Below are positions 54,728 to 63,766 of a DNA stretch of 64,000 nt, piece by piece. Each line of letters starts with the position of its first letter. Positions within the stretch are counted from its first letter, which is position 1. The notes under the pieces were generated by a model. It was not told where the DNA came from. It made no database searches and worked only from the letters and a program-made list of their open reading frames with translations. The translations under genes and the position numbers were made by a program. The DNA is taken from contig CALOEW010000003.1 of assembly GCA_942492445.1 (NCBI GenBank), positions 19,376 through 83,375 on the forward strand, in the 5' to 3' direction. This DNA comes from NORP240 sp942492445 (lineage in GTDB: Bacteria; Pseudomonadota; Gammaproteobacteria; Pseudomonadales; Pseudohongiellaceae).

Positions 54728-55519
54728 ATGCTCCTCTATCCAGATATCGATCCCGTTGCCTTCAGCATCGGCCCTCTGAATGTGCACTGGTACGGCATCA
54801 TGTATATCGTTGCCTTCGGTGGCGCATGGTTGATGGCCGGTTACCGGGCCAGAAAAGTTCCCGGAATCTGGACGTCTGAGCAGATTTCAGACCTGGTCTT
54901 TTACGGGGCGCTGGGTGCCGTCGTGGGTGGTCGACTGGGGTCGGGTCTGTTTTACAATTTTGATCGGCTTCTTGAAAATCCCCGTTGGCTGTTCCAGGTC
55001 TGGGAAGGTGGAATGTCCTTCCATGGCGGCTTTCTTGGGGTTATGGCAGCCCTCTACTGGTATGCCCGCAAACTGCAGCGCCCCTGGTTTGAAATTCTGG
55101 ATTTCATTGCTCCATTCGTACCGTTTGGCCTGGGTGCCGGGCGCCTTGGGAATTTCATCGGTGCGGAACTCTGGGGCCGTCCTACCGATTTACCCTGGGG
55201 CATGGTATTCCCTTATCCGGATCAACAACCCAGACACCCTTCCCAGCTTTACGAGTTTTTTCTGGAAGGCGTGGTGCTGTTTGTCATCGTCTGGTGGTTT
55301 TCTTCCAGGCCGAGGCCGCGTTATGCCGTATCCGGCTTGTTCACCGTGGGTTACGGTGTATTTCGCTTCTTCGTAGAGTTCTACCGGGAACCGGATGCTG
55401 ATCTGGGCTTTATTGCCTTTGGCTGGTTAACGATGGGACAATTGCTCTGTGTACCGATGATCGTCATCGGCATTCTGTTACTGACCCTGGCTTACCGTAA
55501 CCAGGCGGTGTCAAACTGA
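54728..55519 (+). CDS. lgt: Prolipoprotein diacylglyceryl transferase
   Basis: Adds diacylglycerol to the lipobox Cys of prolipoproteins, the first step of lipoprotein maturation. It has 263 residues with about seven membrane segments. HGGFLGVMAALYWYAR and GAGRLGNFIGAELWGRPT carry the signature residues. The ATG at 54728 gives the usual N-terminus. thyA follows at 22 bases, as in Pseudomonas and E. coli. Confidence 0.95.
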   Translation: MLLYPDIDPVAFSIGPLNVHWYGIMYIVAFGGAWLMAGYRARKVPGIWTSEQISDLVFYGALGAVVGGRLGSGLFYNFDRLLENPRWLFQVWEGGMSFHGGFLGVMAALYWYARKLQRPWFEILDFIAPFVPFGLGAGRLGNFIGAELWGRPTDLPWGMVFPYPDQQPRHPSQLYEFFLEGVVLFVIVWWFSSRPRPRYAVSGLFTVGYGVFRFFVEFYREPDADLGFIAFGWLTMGQLLCVPMIVIGILLLTLAYRNQAVSN

Positions 55520-55541
55520 TCGGCGGAGAGAGCCCGGCCTG

Positions 55542-56375
55542 ATGCGCCCATACCTGGAATTACTGCAAGACATCCTGAGCAATGGTGTAGAAAAATCCGA
55601 CCGGACCGGTACCGGAACGATTTCAGTATTCGGGCGGCAGTTCAGGCATGACCTGAGCCAGGGTTTTCCACTTCTTACTACCAAGAAACTTCACTTCAAA
55701 AGCATTGCCAACGAACTCATCTGGTTCTTGAATGGTGATACTAATATTAGATGGCTGAATCAGAATGGAGTGCGAATCTGGGATGAATGGGCTACCGAGG
55801 ATGGTGAACTTGGGCCCATCTACGGAAAGCAATGGACAGCCTGGCCCACTCGGGACGGCGGTGTGATCAACCAGATAGACTACGTCGTCAATTGCTTGAA
55901 GAGCAATCCCCACAGCAGGCGTATTTTGTTCCATGGCTGGAACGTGGAATATCTACCCGACGAAAGCATCTCCCCACAGGAAAACGTGAGGCAGGGCAGG
56001 ATGGCATTGCCGCCGTGCCATCTGCTGTATCAGTTTTACGTGGCGGGTAACAGGCTGTCCTGCCAGCTGCTGATCCGTTCGTCAGACACCCTGCTGGGGC
56101 TTCCGTACAATACCGCGTCATTAGCGCTGTTGACCCACATGCTTGCTCAGCAATGCGATCTGGATCCCGGGGAAATAATCGTCTGTACCGGTGACAGCCA
56201 TATCTACAGTAACCATCTCGACCAGGTGAAGCTGCAGCTTTCCCGTGAACCCAGAAAACTGCCGACTTTGCGAATTCTGCGCAAGCCGGAGTCAATTTAT
56301 GATTATTGTTTCGAGGATTTTGAAATCGTCGATTACAACCCCTATCCCCATATCCCCGCTCCTGTCGCAGTCTGA
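55542..56375 (+). CDS. thyA: Thymidylate synthase
   Basis: Methylates dUMP to dTMP with methylene-tetrahydrofolate. It has 277 residues. The active-site Cys is in LPPCHLLYQFYV, and the dUMP site in DTLLGLPYNTASLALLTHM. An S-x-Q-E-N-V insert is normal for the longer class. It is followed by folA, which recycles the dihydrofolate it makes. Confidence 0.96.
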   Translation: MRPYLELLQDILSNGVEKSDRTGTGTISVFGRQFRHDLSQGFPLLTTKKLHFKSIANELIWFLNGDTNIRWLNQNGVRIWDEWATEDGELGPIYGKQWTAWPTRDGGVINQIDYVVNCLKSNPHSRRILFHGWNVEYLPDESISPQENVRQGRMALPPCHLLYQFYVAGNRLSCQLLIRSSDTLLGLPYNTASLALLTHMLAQQCDLDPGEIIVCTGDSHIYSNHLDQVKLQLSREPRKLPTLRILRKPESIYDYCFEDFEIVDYNPYPHIPAPVAV

Positions 56376-56387
56376 GGCTTGTCGACC

Positions 56388-56894
56388 ATGAAGCTTTCAC
56401 TCATCTGTGCCATGGATGAAAACATGGTCATTGGACGAAACAACAGACTGCCCTGGCACCTGCCAGAGGACCTGAAGTATTTCAAACGCACGACAATGGG
56501 GAAGTGCATCATCATGGGTCGCAAGACTTATGAATCAATCGGCCGCCCTCTGCCTGGCCGCACCAATATCATAGTTACTCGAAGTCGTGATTATGACGTG
56601 GAGAACGCCCGGGTAGTCGACAGCTTCGGCGATGCGATCGAATTGGTTGAAAACATTGCGCTTATTGATGGCTCGGACGAAGCGTTTGTCATCGGCGGTG
56701 CAGAACTTTACAAGCACGCGCTGCCGTTTGTGGAGCGCATGCATCTGACCATGGTGCATGCCGAGATTCAGGGCGATACCTACTTTCCAGAATTTGAAGT
56801 GGCGGAGTGGGAACAGGTCAGCAAGGTGTACTTCGAGGCTGATGAGTTCAATCCCTATCCCTACAGTATCTGTGTGTTCGAGAGGTGCGTCTGA
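56388..56894 (+). CDS. folA: Dihydrofolate reductase
   Basis: Reduces dihydrofolate with NADPH. It has 168 residues from the ATG at 56388. The motifs SLICAMDENMVIGRNNRLPW, HLPEDLKYFK and FVIGGAELYKHAL are in place. It lies 12 bases after thyA. The TGA stop overlaps a short dispersed repeat. Confidence 0.95.
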   Translation: MKLSLICAMDENMVIGRNNRLPWHLPEDLKYFKRTTMGKCIIMGRKTYESIGRPLPGRTNIIVTRSRDYDVENARVVDSFGDAIELVENIALIDGSDEAFVIGGAELYKHALPFVERMHLTMVHAEIQGDTYFPEFEVAEWEQVSKVYFEADEFNPYPYSICVFERCV

Positions 56895-56935
56895 AGGCCA
56901 GAGCACTGTGGGACTTAATCAGAGGTTCCCTGGAT
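56891..56935 (+). repeat. Short dispersed repeat (family C) at the folA stop
   Basis: Starts CTGAAGGCCAGAGC and continues with TGTGGGACTTAATCAGAGG, then TTCCCT. Related pieces occur at 41019-41059, 49270-49287 (TAATCAGAGGTTCCCT) and 42908-42924 (TTAATCAGCGGTTCCCTG). Its TGA is the folA stop codon. Confidence 0.65.
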
Positions 56936-57000
56936 AGAAGCGGCGGCGCCACAATCCGGTCTCCACACGGGTCCCAGGAGGTTCGACAGCCCCCGAACGG

Positions 57001-58326
57001 TTACAGGTCTTTTACCAACACCTTGGAATTGCGCTGATAGTTGTAAAGCAGTTTCTTTGATTGGGGAAGTTCGTCCACCGAAGACTGCCGAAATCCGTTT
57101 TCAAGAAACCAGTGAGTGGCCGCAGTCGTGAGTATGAAGACCCGGTTGAGGTTTCTATTACGTGCTTCCCTTTCAAGACTGGTCAACAGGCGGCTTCCGA
57201 GCCCCCGCTTCTGGTAGTCGGGATGAATTGCGATACAGGCAATTTCGCCACTGGCATTCTCCATGGGGTAAAGGGCGGCACACGCAATCAGCATGCCTTC
57301 CCAGGCGACGACCTTGAAATTGGCAAGCTCGGTTTCCAGCAGTTCCCTTGACCGTTGTACGAGCGTGCCGGCCTGTTCAAGCGGTTTGATCAGTTCCAGA
57401 ATTCCCCCAACATCGTCGACACTCGCCTGGCGGAGTTCTTCGAAGCCGTCATTGCTGACCAGGGTGCCGATTCCTTCCCGGGTGAAGAGTTCCTGTAAAA
57501 GAGCACCATTGTGCTGATGATTGATAAGGTGGACTCGATGAACCTTTCCCTCGCTGGCCTTGATTGCTGCCGACAACGCGTCGTTTATGGCCATCTGCCG
57601 CTGATCCTCCGTTTCCGCGTGCTTCCGCAGGTAGTTCCTGCCGTCTTCCGGGCTCAATGAGTGGATCAGCTCACCTTCGGAATCTATTACCCCTAGCCCG
57701 GGAATGAACAGAATGAGTTTATCGGCATGCAGGGCAGTGGCGGTCTCCATAGCCACCTGTTCGGCAGAAAGATTGAAGACTTCACCGGTTGTCGAATAGC
57801 CCAGATTTGAAAGTAGAACGATATTGCCCTGGGCCAGTTGACGTTCGATGGCTTCCCGCTGGACCTTTCTTACCAGACCGGTGTTCTGAAAATCCACACC
57901 ATCGTGAATACCGAATGGACGTGCAGTGATGAAATTGCCTCGGCAAAGTCTGATGCCGGAGCCGTGCATCGGGGAATTGATAAGCCCCAGGGAGAACTGT
58001 GCCTCGATTTCAATGCTCAGTCGACCCACGGTTTCCTTGATGGCCGTCAGGCTGAGAGTATCGGAAATCCTGAGATTGCGGTGGTAATACGATTCGATAC
58101 CTGCATTGTGCAGGGCATCAGAAATCTGCGGCCGCGCTCCATGAACCAGGACCAGTTTGACCCCAAGGCTGTTGAGCAGGCTGATATCATAGACGATGTT
58201 GGGAAAATTTTCGTCTGCCAGGGCCTCACCGGTTATAAGAATAACAAACACCTTGTTACGATGTGAGTTTATGTAGGCTGACGAATAGCGGAACCACTCT
58301 ATGTATTGTTGAATATTCTGATCCAT
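57001..58326 (-). CDS. argA: Amino-acid N-acetyltransferase (N-acetylglutamate synthase)
   Basis: First step of arginine synthesis. The N-terminal amino-acid-kinase-like domain (about 1-290: VFVILITGEALADENF, LVLVHGARPQISDAL) is followed by a GNAT domain (IHPDYQKRGLGSRLLTSLE). It has 441 residues, like the E. coli and Pseudomonas enzymes, and is probably feedback-inhibited by arginine. It lies 49 bases after argE on the same strand. Confidence 0.95.
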   Translation of the reverse strand: MDQNIQQYIEWFRYSSAYINSHRNKVFVILITGEALADENFPNIVYDISLLNSLGVKLVLVHGARPQISDALHNAGIESYYHRNLRISDTLSLTAIKETVGRLSIEIEAQFSLGLINSPMHGSGIRLCRGNFITARPFGIHDGVDFQNTGLVRKVQREAIERQLAQGNIVLLSNLGYSTTGEVFNLSAEQVAMETATALHADKLILFIPGLGVIDSEGELIHSLSPEDGRNYLRKHAETEDQRQMAINDALSAAIKASEGKVHRVHLINHQHNGALLQELFTREGIGTLVSNDGFEELRQASVDDVGGILELIKPLEQAGTLVQRSRELLETELANFKVVAWEGMLIACAALYPMENASGEIACIAIHPDYQKRGLGSRLLTSLEREARNRNLNRVFILTTAATHWFLENGFRQSSVDELPQSKKLLYNYQRNSKVLVKDL

Positions 58327-58375
58327 GGCGAGTCTTTATACCTCTTCCGGCATGTTGTGTCACTGCACAGCCGGT

Positions 58376-59533
58376 TCACAGGCAGAGTTGTTCAATGAGC
58401 TTGCGTATGTGGCCAATGCCGGGTTTTACCATATCCAGGGACAGGAATTCATCAGGCTGGTGGGCCTGATCGATACTTCCCGGTCCGAAGACGATGGTAT
58501 CCAGGCCCAGCTGCTGCAGGTGCGGCGCCTCAGTGCCGAATGCCACACTGATGCCCTGCTGGCCGGTCATAGTCTCAACAAGGTGCAGAATCTCACTTCC
58601 TGTTGCGGCCATGAATGGCGGGATGCCCGGGAACAACGGTACCAGCTCGAACTGGATGTTCAACGGATCAACCACACTGCTGACCCGTCTGAGCAATTCA
58701 CCACGGATAGTATCCGGCTCCATACCCGGAGTGAGCCGGATATCGATGTCCAGCTCGCAGTGGCCACAGATCCGGTTGGGATTGTCACCACCGTGAATGC
58801 AACCCAGGTTCAGTGTGGGGTAGGCGATTTTGAACAGGTCGCTGCTGTAATCCTGGCGCATCTGGGTGCGCCAGGCGATCAGTTCAGTAATTACCGAATG
58901 CATGGCATCCAGTGCGTTATTGCCGAGGGAAGGGTCCGAAGAATGGCCGCTTCTTCCAAGCAGCCTTATGGACTCCATCATCGCTCCCTTGTGCGCCATC
59001 ACCGGGACCAGGCCGGTTGGCTCCCCGATCACCGCGTACCTGCCTCGCGGGATTCCCAGTTCCACCAGCGACCTCGCTCCGTACATGGAGGTCTCTTCAT
59101 CTGCCGTGGCAAGGACAATCAGAGGTTGCCTGAATTCTGCCGTTTCAAGTTGCCGGATTGCTTCCATTACAACCGGGAAAAATCCCTTCATGTCGGTACA
59201 GCCCAGTCCATAGAGCCGGTAGACCAATTCCGTTACCCCAAAAGGGTCCACTGACCAGAGCGCTTCATCCAGCGGCACCGTGTCGGTGTGGCCGGAAAGT
59301 ACCAGACCGCCGGTTCCAGAGCCTCGCGTGGCAATCAGGTTGAACTTCCTGTTCTCTGTGTCAGACGGACATTCCAGAATCTCGCAACGAAAACCAAGGT
59401 CTTCGAAGCAACTGGCAAGGTAGTCGACTACCGGTCGATTACTCATGTCAAATGCCGGACTGGCTGAGCTGACGCTGGCGCGACTGACGAGGTGATTGAG
59501 GTTGCTGAAAAAATCAGGAATATCTGTTGCCAT
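58376..59533 (-). CDS. argE: Acetylornithine deacetylase
   Basis: Removes the acetyl group from N-acetylornithine. It is an M20 metallopeptidase of 385 residues. The metal ligands are in VLSGHTDTVPLDEALW (His, Asp), LGCTDMKGFFPV (Asp), ATADEETSMYGA (Glu pair) and FGTEAPHLQQLG. The gene precedes argA, giving a complete front end of the linear acetyl-cycle pathway. Confidence 0.95.
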   Translation of the reverse strand: MATDIPDFFSNLNHLVSRASVSSASPAFDMSNRPVVDYLASCFEDLGFRCEILECPSDTENRKFNLIATRGSGTGGLVLSGHTDTVPLDEALWSVDPFGVTELVYRLYGLGCTDMKGFFPVVMEAIRQLETAEFRQPLIVLATADEETSMYGARSLVELGIPRGRYAVIGEPTGLVPVMAHKGAMMESIRLLGRSGHSSDPSLGNNALDAMHSVITELIAWRTQMRQDYSSDLFKIAYPTLNLGCIHGGDNPNRICGHCELDIDIRLTPGMEPDTIRGELLRRVSSVVDPLNIQFELVPLFPGIPPFMAATGSEILHLVETMTGQQGISVAFGTEAPHLQQLGLDTIVFGPGSIDQAHQPDEFLSLDMVKPGIGHIRKLIEQLCL

Positions 59534-59563
59534 GATCTGAATGTTGTCCGTACGGGTTGCCGG

Positions 59564-59917
59564 TTACCCTGCTGTATTCTGTTCGACAGCCAGGTCGGTG
59601 CGGGCCGCCATGATGAAATCGTTCAGGTGCAAGCCGTTGATCCGGTGAGTCCACCAGTCAACCTTGACTTTGCCCCACTCTATTCGCAGCGCCGGATGGT
59701 GATCCTCCAACTCGGCGATGCGCGCAATCCGTTCAGCGAAAGCAAAGGCATCGGCGAAGTTCCGGAAACGGAATTCTCGCGACAGGCTCTCGACATCGCC
59801 GAATCTTGCTATGGTCCAGCCGGGAATCTGTGTCAGCAGCCCTTCCGCCTCTTCCATACTGACAGTCGGTGCATCGGCGCGACAGGTTCTGCAACGTAAT
59901 GAATGGAGGGAATCCAT
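59564..59917 (-). CDS. 4a-hydroxytetrahydrobiopterin dehydratase (PCD/PhhB)
   Basis: Recycles pterin cofactor after phenylalanine hydroxylation, or acts in pterin metabolism more widely. It has 117 residues. The catalytic region EDHHPALRIEWGKVKVDWWT carries the His-His-Pro core. An N-terminal extension has paired Cys (RCRTCRADAP). No phhA gene is nearby. It is 12 bases from hemW on one side and 30 bases from argE on the other. Confidence 0.93.
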   Translation of the reverse strand: MDSLHSLRCRTCRADAPTVSMEEAEGLLTQIPGWTIARFGDVESLSREFRFRNFADAFAFAERIARIAELEDHHPALRIEWGKVKVDWWTHRINGLHLNDFIMAARTDLAVEQNTAG

Positions 59918-59929
59918 ATGCGACCCGAT

Positions 59930-61069
59930 CTACAGGAAATGCTCCAGCATGTTGTCAGCAAACAGAAAACCTTTATCCGTGGGGACAACGTGGCTCTCCG
60001 TTAATCGCAGCATGCCTTCTGCTTCGAGATATTCTAGCTTCTTTCGAATGGTGCTGAAAGAATTCCCGGTTCGGGACTGGTACAGGGTGGCTGCAAAACC
60101 GTCCTTGAGCCGCAGAGCGTTCATCAGGAATTCCAGGTCCAGGCTGCCCGGTGCTATGTCACTGGTCTCAGCCAGGAAGTTGCCACTACGGGACAGGTAG
60201 TGATCCGGCTGTCTCACCTTGCGCGTGCGGATCAGGCGGTTATCATCGCCTAGAGTAATCTTGCCGCTGGCACCTGCACCGATGCCGATGTAATCACCGA
60301 ACTGCCAGTAATTCCGGTTGTGAACAGATTGCCTGCCGGGTTGCGCATAGGCCGAAATTTCGTAGCGCTCCAACCCCGCCTCCTCCAGCAGGGCCAGTCC
60401 CGATGCCATGGTATCAGCGATAGAGTCTTCGTCCGGTAATCGAGGAGGCCGGCTGTAAAAAGCAGTATTGGGCTCCAGAGTCAGCTGATACCAGGACAGG
60501 TGTGTCGGCGAAAAGCGGATGGCAGTGCGCAGATCGGCGAGTGCCTCCGAGGGCCGCTGCCCGGGTAATCCATACATGATGTCCAGGTTGAAATTGTCAA
60601 ATCCTGCCTGTCGACACGAATCAATGGCGGACTCAGCTTCTTTACTGTCGTGAATTCTGCCAAGTGCAAGCAGAGAGTCATCAGCAAAACTCTGAATGCC
60701 GATCGAAAGACGGTTAATTCCGACACTGCGGTATTCGGCAAAACGCTGTACTTCCGCGCTACCAGGATTGGCCTCCAGAGTGCATTCAACCGTATCGTCA
60801 ACTTCAACCACCTCGCCGAGCCTGGTAAACAGTTGTTCGTAAAAGGCCGGACTCATTAGACTGGGCGTTCCCCCACCTACAAAAATTGATTGCAATTGCC
60901 GGCCCTGAATGTAATTGAGATCCTGGGTGAAATCCTTAAGTAGCGCATCCACGTATGCCTGCTCCGGAAGATCAGCACCGGCCGCGTGTGAGTTGAAGTC
61001 ACAATAGGGGCACTTCCGGACACACCAGGGAACATGGATGTATAGACTCAGCGGCGGGAGTTCCAGCAT
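59930..61069 (-). CDS. hemW: Heme chaperone HemW (radical SAM)
   Basis: A cytoplasmic radical-SAM-family protein that handles heme. The 4Fe-4S motif is CVRKCPYCDFNSH, and the SAM glycine motif FVGGGTPSLM follows. It has 379 residues. Its start overlaps the rdgB end by 22 bases, which suggests translational coupling. True HemN enzymes have a longer N-terminus, so HemW is the better name. Confidence 0.92.
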   Translation of the reverse strand: MLELPPLSLYIHVPWCVRKCPYCDFNSHAAGADLPEQAYVDALLKDFTQDLNYIQGRQLQSIFVGGGTPSLMSPAFYEQLFTRLGEVVEVDDTVECTLEANPGSAEVQRFAEYRSVGINRLSIGIQSFADDSLLALGRIHDSKEAESAIDSCRQAGFDNFNLDIMYGLPGQRPSEALADLRTAIRFSPTHLSWYQLTLEPNTAFYSRPPRLPDEDSIADTMASGLALLEEAGLERYEISAYAQPGRQSVHNRNYWQFGDYIGIGAGASGKITLGDDNRLIRTRKVRQPDHYLSRSGNFLAETSDIAPGSLDLEFLMNALRLKDGFAATLYQSRTGNSFSTIRKKLEYLEAEGMLRLTESHVVPTDKGFLFADNMLEHFL

Positions 61070-61650
61070 TGCAGCAATTGCCTTATAGCCTGACCGCGGT
61101 GGCTCAACTGGTTTTTTACTGAAGGGTCCAGTTCTGCAGATGCGCAGCCGTGAGTGGGAACATAAAAGAGCGGATCATAGCCAAAGCCGTGGCGACCGCA
61201 TTCTTCAAACAGGATCCGGCCTTCCCAGGACCCCTGACAGATCAGCGGCGTGGGATCCCTGGCATGACGCAGATAGACGATAACACACTGAAAGCGGGCG
61301 CAACGGTCAGTTTCGGGCACTCCTTCCAGAGCCCGGAGCAGTTTGATGTTGTTGGACCTGTCCGCGTTGTCAGAGCTGTCGCCCGCGTAACGTGCCGAGT
61401 AGATTCCAGGCTCCCCATTCAGGGCATCGACTTCAATGCCGGAGTCGTCAGCGATGGCGGCTTTGCCGGTCATCTCACAGGCATGCCGGGCCTTGAGGAT
61501 GGCATTTTCAACAAAACTCTGCCCGCATTCGTCCGCATCACTGACTCCCAGATCCTGCTGGGGTATGAAGAGGATGCCGTAGTCACCGAGCGCTAGCTGC
61601 AATTCCTTCAGCTTTCCCGGGTTACTGCTGGCGAGAACGATTTCCTGCAC
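61048..61650 (-). CDS. rdgB: XTP/dITP pyrophosphatase (RdgB/HAM1)
   Basis: Cleans the nucleotide pool of inosine and xanthosine triphosphates. It has 200 residues. The motifs IVLASSNPGKLKELQ, AIADDSGIEVDALNGEPGIY and FGYDPLFYVPTHG are typical. It overlaps hemW by 22 bases and follows metW by 18. Confidence 0.95.
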   Translation of the reverse strand: MQEIVLASSNPGKLKELQLALGDYGILFIPQQDLGVSDADECGQSFVENAILKARHACEMTGKAAIADDSGIEVDALNGEPGIYSARYAGDSSDNADRSNNIKLLRALEGVPETDRCARFQCVIVYLRHARDPTPLICQGSWEGRILFEECGRHGFGYDPLFYVPTHGCASAELDPSVKNQLSHRGQAIRQLLQCWNSRR

Positions 61651-61668
61651 TGTGTCTCCTCGACCTGT

Positions 61669-62271
61669 TCAATCACGCAAATTGCGTGTCAGGTGGTAAA
61701 TGGCTACTTCACCCAGCAGGTTGGGCCAGGCCCGCATGTACCAGTTGCCCTGGTGTTCATTGTCCACCACGGTTCGTGCCAGAATGCGAATATCCTTTTC
61801 CCGGCACAGGGCATCAAAGTCTTTCACCGTGCAGAAGTGTATATTGGGAGTGTCATACCACTGGTACGGCATAAACTTGGAAACCGGCATACGCCCGCGG
61901 CCCATCAGATAGAGCCGTGATTTCCAGTTGCCGAAATTGGGGAAAGTCACAATGCCATTGCGGCCAATGCGCAGCATTTCGTCGATCAACAGGTCCGGAT
62001 TGCTCAAGGCCTGCAAGGTCTGGGTCAACAGCACCGTGTCGAAACTGTCGGTCTGGAAATTCTGCAAACCGGCATCCATGTCCTGTTCAATAACGTTCAC
62101 GCCTCTCGACAGGCACTGGTTGATGTTGTCGGGATCTATCTCCAGCCCGATTCCGACAGTGCTCTTGCTTTCCCGCAGATAGTGCAACAGCCCGCCGTCA
62201 CCGCAACCCAGATCGAGGATACGGCTGTCCGGCTCGATCCAGTGTTGAATGATTTCCAGATCCGGCCTCAT
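61669..62271 (-). CDS. metW: Methionine biosynthesis protein MetW
   Basis: A SAM-methyltransferase-like protein that partners MetX for homoserine acylation. It has 200 residues. The glycine-rich motif RILDLGCGDGGLLHYL and the later LTQTLQALSNPDLLIDEMLR match. Its ATG overlaps the metX stop (ATGA), so the pair is translationally coupled. Confidence 0.94.
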   Translation of the reverse strand: MRPDLEIIQHWIEPDSRILDLGCGDGGLLHYLRESKSTVGIGLEIDPDNINQCLSRGVNVIEQDMDAGLQNFQTDSFDTVLLTQTLQALSNPDLLIDEMLRIGRNGIVTFPNFGNWKSRLYLMGRGRMPVSKFMPYQWYDTPNIHFCTVKDFDALCREKDIRILARTVVDNEHQGNWYMRAWPNLLGEVAIYHLTRNLRD

Positions 62272-63457
62272 TCCGACAACTCCTGGTGAACCCTTTGCAG
62301 GTAGCGGCGAAAAGCTTCCATGTAGCGTGGGACCGGCAGAAGAAAGGCGTCGTGCCCCTGATCGGCTTCGATTTCCAGGTAACTGACTTCACGTCTGGCG
62401 CTCAGCAGGTTTTCCACCAGTTCCCGGGATCTCTCGGGGGGAAATCGCCAGTCGGTGCTGAAGGACATCAGGAAAAACCTGCAGTCGCTGTTGTTGAATG
62501 CCTTGCTCAGATCACCACCGTAATCAACGGAAGGATCGAAATAGTCCAGCGCCTTGGTCATCAACAGGTAGGTGTTGGCATCGAAATTTTCGGAAAATCG
62601 TTCCCCCTGGAAGTGCAGGTAACTTTCAACCTGGAAGTCGATGTTGAACCCGAAGCTCAACTTGCCGGACTGAGGTCGCGGCCGAAATTGCTGCTTCCGG
62701 GGACAAGATCGTCGATATTTTTTCCGAACTTGGTTCGCAGGGCGTTTTCCGACAGGTAGGTGATATGCCCCACCATCCTGGCCAGCATCAACCCTTTCTT
62801 GGGCAATGTGTTGTACTCCAGATAGCGCCCTTCGTGGAAGTTGGGATCTGAAGTAATGGACTGCCTGGCGACTTCATTAAAGGCGATATTCTGCGCCGAC
62901 AGCTTGGGAGCTGTGGCGATGGCAATGGCATGACTCAGCCGTTCAGGATAGCTGATCGCCCAACGCAGCACCTGCATGCCGCCGAGACTGCCTCCAATAA
63001 CCGCAGCCCATTTGCTGATTCCCAGTCTGTCTGCCAGTCTGACCTGACTGTTGACCCAGTCACGCACCGTAACGACCGGGAAATCCGGACCATAAATTTT
63101 TCCGTTTTGAGGATTTATGGAACGGGGACCGGTGCTCCCGGCGCAGCCTCCCAGGTTATTGAGGCTGACCACATAGAACAGATTGGTATCGATTGGTTTT
63201 CCCGGCCCGATACACTCATCCCACCAGCCTGGTTTCTGATCAGTCTCACTGTGGTAGCCGGCGGCGTGATGGTCGCCACTGAGAGCGTGACAGATTAGGA
63301 TGGCATTGTTGCCATTGCTGTTCAGTCTGCCATAGGTTTCCACCACCAGCTCATAGCTCGGCAGTACCTTGCCGCTGCGCAGTGTTAAAGGTTCGTCGAA
63401 CCGATAGACCTCGGGTTTAACCAACCCGACGGAGTTATCTGGTATCACTTCTGGCAT
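62268..63457 (-). CDS. metX: Homoserine O-acyltransferase (MetX), one frameshift
   Basis: Acylates homoserine with acetyl or succinyl groups in methionine synthesis. The alpha/beta-hydrolase nucleophile is in GGSLGGMQVLRWAI, and the N-terminal CHALSGDHHAAG is also typical. The reading frame breaks at about 62670-62676, where one base is missing between NFGRDL and QSGKLSFGF. Repaired, it has 396 residues and continues to the catalytic His end (EADQGHDAFLLP). The break looks like a sequence error. It precedes metW with a 4-base overlap. Confidence 0.9.
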
Positions 63458-63471
63458 CAGGGTGTCTGTTG

Positions 63472-63755
63472 CTAATCCAGCGGGCCAAGTTCAGGTGGCA
63501 GTCTGCCGGGGGTACGGATTCTGACTCGTTTCTGTCGACCTGTCGTCCCCTTTTCAATCTGGATATTACTCTGGGGCGTCTTGAACTGCCGCGACAGGAA
63601 TTTAATCAGATGCCGGTTGCCTTTGCCATCTATGGGAGGAGCCGCAAGCCGGATTTTTATGGCGTTGTTCTCGACTTCGACAAAGGCATCTCTCGGGCCC
63701 CGGGCTGGACTCGACAATACAAGATCAGTTCATCATCCTGCCATCGATAGTACAC
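63472..63755 (-). CDS. yggU: YggU (DUF167) family protein, one frameshift
   Basis: A small protein of about 94 residues, similar in length to E. coli YggU (96), with function unknown. The C-terminal part (IRLAAPPIDGKGNRHLIKFL and RQKRVRIRTPGRLP) is clear. The start is the GTG at 63755 (V-Y-Y-R-W-Q-D-D-E-L-I-L), which needs one missing base restored at about 63692-63700 (QPGAR then DAFVEVE). It lies between yggT and metX on the same strand. Confidence 0.8.
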
Positions 63756-63766
63756 CCGGGCTACCG

